A stretch of 64,000 bases of DNA from Strigops habroptila (taxonomy: Eukaryota; Chordata; Aves; Psittaciformes; Psittacidae): positions 75,278,287 through 75,342,286 of the forward strand of contig NC_044282.2 of assembly GCF_004027225.2 (NCBI RefSeq), given 5' to 3'. Below are positions 54,724 through 64,000 of the stretch, piece after piece. The position numbers and the translations under genes were made by a program. The notes beneath the pieces were generated by a model. That model made no database searches. It saw only the letters and a list, made by a program, of their open reading frames with translations, and was not told the origin of the DNA. Every line of letters begins with the position of its first letter. Position 1 is the first letter of the stretch.

Positions 54724-57700
54724 ATGGTGTGGGAAAAAGGTCTTTATTGCAGTTTGTGCTTTTATAAAGTGAATACCTCAAAACCCAAGGGGAAACCCAG
54801 AAGGTTGATGGTGTTTCTATCCATGTTTGCGTGCCAGGACCCCTGCTTCAGTGTGAGGTGTGTTACCTGTGCACGGATCACGCAAGGGATGGATGGAGCT
54901 TCCTGCTCACAGGCAGGTTGCTGGCACCTTCCAGGCTGCTTTTCTGCTGTCGTATCCCCATGATACCTGGGTCACATACGAAGCCCTGACTTCATTTCCC
55001 CCTGCAGCGGGTGAGGAGGTGGCGTTATCCCTGCTGCTGAGGGGCGATGGATGCTGGTACTCTGTGCATCCCGTGGTGCTGCTGCCGGAGCTCAGGCAAG
55101 GAGCTGTGCTGAGCAGGTATTTGTTTACCCGGGCTGGGGAACCACAGTGCTGCTACTTATTCCTGCCCTGGCTGCTGTCCCACAGCTCCTGGATGCTGGC
55201 AGTGCCGGCCGGGAGCGCCGCAGACACTGCTGCGTTTCACAGCCCTGCTCAATGCCCCTGTGTCTGCGCCTCCAATGCACCTCCACAGCAGCCTGGGGAT
55301 GGGGGAGCAGGGTGTGGGGTGCACAGGGTGGGGGACAACCATGGGGGGGATGCAAGGGTGTCCCCAGGCTCCATGATCTGGACATCCCCCTGCCATAAGC
55401 CATCACAGAGAGGGGATGCAATGTGGGTCCAGCTGCCGGTTGGGGCTTGGGGCTGTGGCCAAGGTACACAGAACACGTCTCGGAGCGAGCACCAGGCAGG
55501 GGCTGCTCACTGCGCCCCGTCTGACCCAGCGTTCCAGCCCGCTGCTCCATCCCAATGCCTCTCACGTCCTCCCTGCGGGCTGGGAGACGTGGCATGGGCT
55601 GCGGGAGGCACAGCCTGGCCATGGGATGCTCCAGCTGCATCCCGTCTTTCCTGTCCCCAAGCCCCATCACTTGGGCCTGTCAAGATCCATTAAGTGAGAT
55701 TTTCATTTGCATGCATCAAAGTGGAGGGGTTTGTGCACAAGTTCCCTCTGGGCGCCCAAACCTTGGCTCTGTTGGCATAAAGCTACAGGAAAGCTGTGCT
55801 GACAAAGCAGGGAAGGGGCAGAGGCATGGCATGGAGCGGGATTCTGTCACTCAAACCCTGTGGATTTGCAGGGCTCGTGCCTGTAGGTATACCTAACAGA
55901 CTTAAAGCAAGCTGAGGGACCAGCAAGTGGATGGCTTGGTGGGTACATGAACTTGGCTGTGCAAGACACCACCACAGTGGAAGCAAAAAGCTGGATTTTT
56001 CTCAGCTCCAGCAATAGGAAGAAACCCTTTAATCCCAGATCACCCAAAACCCTACCAACATCCAAACCTAAGGAACCGAGGCTGGAGAGGGGAGTAATTC
56101 AGTGAATTCCCCTTGCTTTGCTCTGTTCCGAGGGCTTGGCCATGCTCCTCTTGCATGGGGTTGGCAAAGGCAGCTCCTGCCTGTTGGCTATCAACCAACT
56201 TGAGAAGTGACCCCAGGTTTGGAGGAATGGAAGCTGCTTGAAAGATGTACAGGATGCACTGGCTGAGAAATCTTAATATTTAAACAGCACAGTGGAATTT
56301 GTCTAAATCCTGCTAGATTAAATGCAAGCATAGTGATGGATGAGCTTCTGCCAGGGGAAATTGCAGCAGGCCACATTATACAGGAATACAGTGGCCAAAT
56401 GAGGGCTTAGGAGCTGCATGACCTTCGGTATTTGGTCCAGATGCTGATGCACATGGGATATGGTGCTGTTCTTACTGATTGGAATTGTATTTGTAGTTTA
56501 TCCCTGTAGCTATGGACAGCCCCAATAGGAAGGGGAAAGCACTGGGAGCAGGTAAGACGCAAGTGCTGTGGCCACCAAACCTCGTAAAGCTCATTGGAAA
56601 TAATGGGGATGTTTTTTAGAGCCCCTGGTTATAGCATAAAGGTTTCTCTTGTTAGTCCAGAATAAGAGAGAGGAGGATTTCCCTTCCTGTTGTGAAAGGA
56701 AGGCAATGACACCTTTGTGTTAAATCCCTCAATATTCCCCAGTTTCCCGCCTAGTGTTCTCCATCTCTGGCCACAGCTTTTCATGGGGTATTTCTGGGAA
56801 GAGCAGGATGCAGCCAGGACAGAGGGATGCATTTATCTCCCCTCACCTCTCGCTGCAGGGCCAGGCTGACATCACTTCACCCGTCCCTCACACCATGTTA
56901 ATTTAACTGCACCTTATTTTGGAGAGCTGGAGCCTTGAGGCTTTGCCATTTCCTCTGAGCTGAGGTTTCCTGGCTGCCAAGGCGGAGCAGCAGGGAACTA
57001 GTACAGCTGGGCATGAAGAGAGCCCACAAACAGAGAACCTGGAGGGGCAGAACACGCTCTGGATGGAGGAAACCAGGGAGCTGGAAAGCATCTCGCCCTG
57101 CCTGTCGTCCCCAGGTCGAGATGGGCCAGTGGCCACGGGGATGGGCTCTGATGCCCAGAAACATCCTGATGGGCCCTTGCTGGAGAGCTCAGGCTGCAGG
57201 GCTGTGCACCCACCCCCTGCTGCTCCTTTTCTTCCTTATAGCTCTATTTGATCATGGTCAGGCTGAAGGACTCTCTCACCCATCCCCTCACCTCACATCT
57301 CCCTGTTTGCACTGGGTGAGGAAACACCCCTTGTGCCTTCTGGAGCCTCTGGCACTCGCAGGGGAAGGCACTACCACCTCAAAACCATTTGCAAATAGCT
57401 TCTGTTTGCTCAGATAAACACTGGAAAAAGTATATAATCTTTTCTTTCCTCGCAGCAGCGTGTTTATTGCCCTCGGCGCTGGAGTCCTGAGCATCACTGA
57501 GCACCATTTCTAATTGTATATGCACAAGGTGGCTATGAGGGATTTTCTTTGAGTGGTGTCAGGCACCTTCCCTACCCCCAGCAGAGGATGCTGTGTAGGG
57601 ACAGCAAACCCCTGGACCCAGAGCATCCCCACTTTGGAGCTGCTGAATGTCACAGAAAACACCGAATATCAACCAGGAAAGATAAACCCGGCTTTGCTGT

Positions 57701-57740
57701 GCTCGGCTCTGCCTCCTGCCCATCAGCAGCATGGGAGGAA

Positions 57741-58120
57741 GAATCACAGTCATGGAATGGTTTGTGTTGGAAGAGAGCTTAAAGCCCACCCAGTTCCAAC
57801 CCCCTGCCACGGGCAGGGACACCTTCCATTAGAGCAGGTTGCTCCAAGCCCCTGTGTCCAACCTGGCCTTGAACACTGCCAGGGATGGGGCAGCCACAGC
57901 TTCTCTGGGAAAAGTCTGTGCCAGCGCCTCAGCACCCTCACAGGGAAGAGCTTCTGCCTCAGAGCTCATCTCAGTCTCCCCTCTGGCAGGTTAAAGCCAT
58001 TCCCCTTGGCCTGTCCCTCCATCCCTTGTCCAAAGCCCCTCTCCAGGTTTCCTGGAGCCCCTTTAGGCACTGGAGCTGCTCTGAGGTCTCCCCTTCAGGA
58101 GCCTTCTCTTCTCCAGGCTG
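57741..58120 (-). mobile_element. CR1 fragment, main family
   Basis: About 380 bp from the tail complement (aatcacagtcatggaatgg) to CCTTCTCTTCTCCAGGCTG. Confidence 0.92.
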
Positions 58121-59395
58121 AAGCAGCTTCTCTAGCTCCAGGCTAAAGATCCAGGAGCATCCCCCTGGGATGCTGGTGCGTCTGCAACCCAGACTGATCC
58201 CATGCTCCATGAAGAGCCTGGGAACACTTAAACCCACCATGGCACAGGCTCGATGTGGCAGTTTGAGCTTAGCGCCCGTTGACCCATGGGCTTTACTTGC
58301 TGTATGCACAGCTGGAAGGAAAAAATAACCGCCTGGTTCAGTCGCGTAGTTAATGCCCTACCTGAGGAAATGCTTTTTCCTGCCTGGAGCCAAGCGGGCT
58401 CTGGCAGCAGGGCGAGCAGAAAGAGGCCTCAGGGCTTGGCTCTGTTTGCACAAGCACACAGCTGTGGCAGTGGCGGATGTTACCAGCTCTCCATCATTTC
58501 TCAGCATCCTCGTGCTGGTCAGGGAGGCAGGGAATGCTCCCTCCCTTCCCTGCTCTGATAGTCAGTGCTTTCCACGACATCCAGCATCTCCAAAGTGGGG
58601 GTGCTGTGGTGCAGGGGTTTCTGTCCCTACGCAGTGTCCTCTGTTGGGGGTGGGAGGGTGGCTGGCTCTCAAAATAGCTTTCTCAACCTCATCAAGCCCT
58701 GCAGTGTGGTGCCTCCAAACCACAAGCCCTTCTGAGCCCAGTGGCCTGCTGAAGGTGTATATATGCCATGCAGAGGTCTTCCTCCGGTCCTTGCAGCGTG
58801 CTCCGACTGCTGCTCCTGCTCCCATGCTCCTACATCAGCTGTATCCTCCCACCGGTCCAGCAGAAAACAAACCCCACTGGCAACGTATGGGTTTTATACT
58901 GGGTTAGTTTGTTAGGCCTGCTGGGATTGTGGTTGGAGGGAGGTGATACAGAGAGAGGGGTAGAACTTTAAGGCTAAAGAGCCAGGAGCATTGCTCTGTG
59001 CCTGCTGCTATGGGGCTTGGTGCCCATCAGCCAAAGGAAATGTGATTTAGTTTTTGTGTGTTTTAAGCAGATGCCTCCAGCTGGATCACAGCACTGGTGG
59101 GCCCTGAGCCGCCACTGGGTTTCCTTCACTCCATGGTGCATTAATCATGAATATTCTGGGAATTGCGAGGTGTTTCTAGCCCCAGGGGGAGTGCATCAGT
59201 TACCATCCAAATAGAATGTTTCTAAGTTAGAAAAGAAAGTGATGCAGGTGTGTGTTTTTCTTGGACACCTGCAGGAGCAGCAGAGCCCAGTGGAAAGGGC
59301 AGGGTTTTGAGCATCAGCTTGTCCTGGGTCTGCTGATGGACCTGGGTTCCTTTGTCTGCAGACCAACACAATGCTCCTCATACCCTGTGGCAGGG

Positions 59396-59655
59396 AATCG
59401 TAGAATCATGCAGTGGTTTTGGTTGAAGGGACCTTAAAGCTCACCCAGCTCCCTGCCTTGAACACTGCCAGGGATGGGGCAGCCACAGCTTCTCTGGGAA
59501 AAGTCTGTGCCAGCGCCTCAGCACCCTCACAGGGAAGAGCTTCTGCCTCAGAGCTCATCTCAATCTCCCCTCTGGCAGGTTAAAGCCATTCCCCTTGGCC
59601 TGTCCCTCCAGGCCCTTGTCCAAAGCCCCTCTCCAGGTTTCTTGTAGCCCCCCAT
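59396..59655 (-). mobile_element. CR1 fragment with internal deletion
   Basis: About 260 bp. CACCCAGCTCCCTGCC joins directly to TTGAACACTGCCAGGG, so the GAGCAGGTTGCTCC segment is missing. Confidence 0.9.
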
Positions 59656-61027
59656 AGTGTTCCAGGTATTCCTAATACCGATTATTCCAATAAAATGTGA
59701 TCCAGTGTGTAAATCTGGAATACTTCCCTGCAGAAAATCACCCAGAAACTAAAAGAATACATGGGATTTTACAGTGTTAAGTCAGAGATTTCCAAAGAAT
59801 TTGAATTTGCCCAAACCCCATGAAATTAAGTGAGCTTTGGGGAGCAAATCTCTCCAGTCCTGGCCAAAGGGGTTTCCCCAAGAGCACAGGCTTTTCTCCT
59901 CCTCTTTGCTTGTATCTGGGGGGTGAACAAATCAAAACAAGCACAGAAGTGGTGGGGAGGATGCTGCAAAGGGGGTAGGGGGCTGGGATCTGAGCTCTGT
60001 TATTACAGAGAAAATGACCTGGCACTGAAAGAATTAAAGTAATGTCACTGGTGTTTGCTCTGGCTCAGCTCTAATGCGCCAGTCACCTTGACATTTCTAA
60101 AAGAATTTTTCAAGTATGTAAGTTCACAAAAATTATGCAACTTGACAAAAGCAAAGAGGGGAGGGAGAGCGGAGGCTGGGTGGGATCAATGTGGGGCTGG
60201 AGGCTGGATGTGCCCCGTGACCTGGGTGGGGAGTGATGCTGGATGGAGCCTGCTTCTGCATCCGTGGGTATGGAGAGGTGTGAAGGGGATGGGACACTTT
60301 GGGCTATCCCTGCGTGCCAGTTCCAGGTGGATCAGGGCTGTTTGCTGGGACACTGCAGTGGATGCAGCCCCAGTCCGGCTTTGCTAGGGATGCTTTGAGT
60401 CTTTAACACTTAAAACATGGTGCGTGAAAGCAAAACCAAGCGGCCGGTGGTTCCTCCAGCATCCCACCAGCCCCGGGGACCCTCTTCCTTAGGGACCACG
60501 GTTTGGGGAGGGGGCCCAGGCTGCAGATGCCATGGTCCAGGCTGAAGCTGGGTGATCGCTCATGCAGAAGCCCCGGTGGAGCTCATTTGCCTGTGTAATT
60601 GTATGCTTTGCTGTTAAGCGTATTGATTCTGAAAAGTTAATCAGACCATTTGGAGGTGCTCTATCTTAAAAACAGAGAATCCCATTAAACTGATTAAAAC
60701 AGAATCATCTGAAATAACCCCCTGCAACTTAAAACTGTTGAAATAGCGCCTTGTATTCAAATAGAATTATTTCAGTCAAACAAGGCTGTGAGGAGCAATC
60801 GCCCGCCGGGGCCTTGTGTATGCCAGGAGCTGTGTGCAGGGATCCCCCATTGTACAGCATAAGGGGTCTGCTGGGATTTGGGACCGTGGTGGTGTTGGTG
60901 CAGGTCTTGCTGGGACACAGCCCTGGGTGGTGATGCTGGGGTTCGATGGGGTGTGATGAACATGTGGCTACATCTGTGCGAGTACTGTGCAGTACAGTCT
61001 CAATAGCCTTCTCCTTGCAGAGTGGGG

Positions 61028-61562
61028 AGAATCATAGAATCAACCAGGTTGGAAAAGACCTTTAAGCTCATCCAGTCCAACCGTTCCCAGCACTGCCAAG
61101 GCCACCACTAACCCCTGGCACTGAGGCCTCGGCTACACTGGGTGTGAACACTTGCAGGGACGGTGACTCCAGCCCTGCCCTGGGCAGCCTGTTCCAATGC
61201 CTGAGCACCCTCTGGGGAAGGAATTGTTCCTCAGCTCCATCTAAACCTGCCCTGGGGCAGCTTGAGGCCGTTTCCTCTTGTCCCATCCCTTGTTCCTTGG
61301 GAGCAGAGACCAGCCCCCTCCTGGCTCCATCCTCCTGTCAGGCAGTTGCAGAGAGCGAGAAGGTGCCCCCTGAGCCTTCTCTTCTCCAGACTAAACCCCC
61401 CAGGTCCCTCAGCCGTTCCTCATCACACTTGTGCTCCAGGCCCTGCACCAGCTCCGGTGCCCTTCTCTGGCCCTGCTCCAGCACCTCAATGTCTCTCTTG
61501 GAGTGAGGGGCCCAGAACTGAACAAAGGATTTGAGGTGCAGCCTCACCAGTGCCCAGTACCG
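61028..61562 (-). mobile_element. Long CR1 fragment, second subfamily
   Basis: About 535 bp, the fullest copy of the subfamily that starts tcatagaatcaaccaggttg. It continues through GGGCAGCCTGTTCCAATGCC to CCCAGAACTGAACAAAGG and GAGGTGCAGCCTCACCAG, typical CR1 3' sequence. Confidence 0.92.
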
Positions 61563-64000
61563 GAGTTAAACTGCAGCAGTCTGTTCCCAGGAGCATGGGT
61601 TTTGTGACTGCACCTGAGCTGGGGTGTGTTTCCAGGGGGTTTATGCATCCTGGTGAAGCCCAAACAGCTCCTTGGACATGCTATTTGCCGTGTGCTTCTT
61701 GAAGTGACCTGTAGTGCTGGGTGCCTCGTTTGAGGTGGTGTCTGGGGGCTGCTCCTCACCTTGGAAGTCTAAAGGACTTTGGTGAGGATGTAAGATGTAT
61801 TTTTCAGACCTGGAGGCTCCTGCCCACAGGCTCTTGCATCAGTAGGAGCACTCAGAAGCATCCCACAGGTCCCAAGGGCAAGGGCCCTCTGACAAGGTCA
61901 GTGCCTTGATTTAAGCAACACCTTTGTTGGGAGGAGGAAGGAGATAGCGCAGGGTGGCCAGAGCTTGGAACAAGCAATGGTCCCTGCAATGCTGCTGTCC
62001 CATGGGCTGCAGCCTCTCGCCGTGGCTTGTGAGCTCCCCAAATCCTCTTCTCCAAACGGGTGCCAGCTCTTGACATGAGGCACCCAGCCCCACTGAAACA
62101 CCAGCGCAAAGCCTCGGGCAGACACAGCAGCAGGAGCTGAGGGACAAGGAGAGGTTTTATCTCCAAGAGGATTCAGGATTGTTCCTGATTGCATCACTCA
62201 TTGAAGCCCGCCGCGAGCCGGAGCCTTCCATTGCCTCGGCGATGTTATCGCCCGGCACCCGGCGAAGCAGGACTTGTGACTGGAGATAAGTGTGGGATTG
62301 CTCAGTTTGTTGGCTTCCAAATGTGTTTATTTTCCCCTTTCCGAGTCTACCATCTCCCCTTCCTGATAAGTTCAGCTTGCTGGGCAGCCTCTATTTGTAA
62401 AGAAAGCCCTGCTTGTCACCTCTGCAAGGAGCAATAGTAATGATCACATCCCTAAGGGGGATGAGGCCTGGCTCCCATCCACACAAACAGGGAGCTTTGT
62501 GCAGGGACTGGTCCATACTGGGGGGCTTCCTGAGCATCCCATCCAGCTGGCCTGCAGTTTGTGAGCTCCCCAAATTCTAAAGGACTGCTTTTCCACACAG
62601 GACAGGCACACCGAGCTCCACACTATAGGAAGTAAGCAAACACGTAGGGAAGTTTTATCCCTGGGAATGGTGGGTGTTTGGTGCGCAACATGTGCCACTG
62701 CCTCCCTGTCCATGGGCACACTTACACGCTGTCCTTTACACACAGGGAGCTGGGAGAAAGGCTTTCCATAGGCAAACTGTATCATGTCATCCCTATAACC
62801 TCCAGAGAGTTGGAATGATGTTGCAGACTAGGCTAGGATGCTGGTCCCCATAGAGTCGCAGGTGGTTTGAGTCGCATGTGTATCAGGTCATATGGGGTTG
62901 GAAGGAATATAGGGCTTTATCCTTGTGGGATTGAATGAGCAGGAGCAGGGAGGGCTGTGGGTGCTTTTCCCTCTTCTCCAGGCCCTGGGTGATGTTCCTG
63001 CCTGAGCAGAAGCATGCACTTCCCAAACCTTGTCCTGTTCCCTCTGAGAGCCTCCATTTACCTTTTCTGGCCCTGTGAAGCAGGCAGGGGAGGTATCATT
63101 GTGCTAAACATCCATCCCTGACCTCTGCAGTGCTTTATCTCCTTCACAGCCACAGAGCTGCTGTTCTGCAGCATCCTGAACAAAGGATGTGCTGTTTTTC
63201 ACGGCAGCGTTCATGGCTGCGAGCTGCCACCGGAGAATAAATCCTGTCCCCTCCTTGCTGGCAGCAGGGAATCTTCTTCCCAAGGCCGTCTGGTGTGTGC
63301 CAGGGCTAAATCCCCCCGTGCTGGGTCTAATCCCGTGGCACAGCGAGAGGAGGGGAAGCAGCTTCTGCAGCGGGGGGGGGAACAGGGATAATTAATAAGG
63401 ATCCCATTAGCATCTGTATGTGTGGGGGGCTCCGGGAGCAGCAGGATGTAGGGGAGCTTCCTGAATCCACATCCTGGCATCCCTGGCCTCCCAGGTGCTG
63501 TTTGCCCACCCGAGATGCTTGGAGGCAGCTGTGCCCCTGGGGCCAGGAAGCATCTTCATCCTCCTCCTCTTCCTCCCACTTCTGCATCACAAGGACCAGG
63601 GTATTTCCTCGGCTGTGTTTGCTGGGGACCCCAGGGAGCTGATGAGGTGCTAATGTGAGGGATGCTGGGGGGTAAGGTGTGAGATGGGGGGGCCGGGGGC
63701 AGCAAGGGGCTCACCCCCCATACAACCTCATTGCAGACACTCTGCAGGAGAGCGGGCAGGGAAAAACTCATTTTGCTGCGGGAAAACCCCCAAAAGCCTG
63801 GGAAGAGGCAGGGAGTGGGAGGTTTGCATGCGGGTGGTGGGGAGGCAGGGATGCTGTGGGTGGGAATGGCTTCTGTGGATTGGGAAAGCTGTCCCTTGGG
63901 GGGTCTTTTGTGATGGAAGTGGAAGGGGAAAGAGGGGGGTTAGTGAAAGTGGTGGCAGTGGTGAAAGTTGTGATGCTCTGATACCCTCCGGCTGCTTCTG

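Larger units (their letters stand above)
40471..64000. other. Right intergenic region upstream of SSTR4
   Basis: Contains the CR1 copies listed separately and otherwise unique DNA. No exon, RNA gene or promoter could be supported. Unannotated stretches include 40917-42004, 45251-46135, 46901-48509, 50056-51451, 54724-57740, 58121-59395, 59656-61027 and 61563-64000. In mammals the next gene on this side is FOXA2 after a long gap, which would fit the emptiness. The GC-rich patch 47160-47350 and the small CpG patch 62205-62275 have no associated reading frame. Confidence 0.65.

Noticed and set aside
54860-55693. 277-codon plus-strand frame
   Set aside because: No domain, no signal, Ala/Gly/Ser/Pro-rich random composition and no splice context; treated as chance in moderately GC-rich DNA.

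Overview
This window is vertebrate nuclear DNA, almost certainly from a bird. More than thirty 3' fragments of CR1 LINEs are scattered through it. Many end in the avian/reptilian CR1 tail (ATTCTATGAT), read directly on + copies and as its complement on - copies. By my hand-drawn boundaries they cover about 8.5 kb (13%). No mammalian Alu or L1 sequence was seen. The species cannot be fixed. The high density of very similar CR1 copies would fit a CR1-rich lineage such as woodpeckers and relatives, but that is a guess.

Three protein-coding genes were found, all in the middle third: CD93 (+, 23.05-24.75 kb, perhaps with a last small exon at 25.4 kb), THBD/thrombomodulin (+, 33.98-35.65 kb, single exon) and SSTR4 (-, 38.17-39.41 kb, single exon). 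This is the conserved neighbourhood of human 20p11.21 (SSTR4-THBD-CD93). CD93 and THBD are tandem paralogues: each has a signal peptide, a C-type-lectin-like domain, a run of EGF modules (five and six), a Ser/Thr-rich or acidic stalk, one membrane helix and a short tail. Both act on the endothelial surface. SSTR4 is an unrelated class A somatostatin receptor whose 3' end faces THBD.

Layout: 1-22.8 kb is intergenic, rich in CR1, with two E-box/GATA motif clusters. From 22.8 to 27.5 kb lie the CD93 promoter, coding region and probable 3'UTR. From 27.7 to 32.2 kb comes a block of tandem and low-complexity DNA: a perfectly phased 24 x 20-bp minisatellite, an ATTCT/TTACA microsatellite, a 300-bp purine-rich tract and an ATT microsatellite split by a CR1. 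A probable solo LTR (32.9-33.5 kb) sits just upstream of the THBD promoter. THBD with its 3'UTR runs to 37.2 kb, and SSTR4 with its CpG-rich upstream block spans 38.07-40.5 kb. From 40.8 to 64 kb is intergenic DNA with CR1 copies and no coding signal; a few AT-rich repeat-free stretches near 60 kb look like possible conserved non-coding elements.

I found no sign of a previously undescribed biological system. The points most worth checking are the Leu at the oxidation-sensitive Met388 position of thrombomodulin, the CD93 C-terminal exon, the LTR next to THBD, the CR1 between SSTR4 and its CpG-rich block, and several repeat structures.
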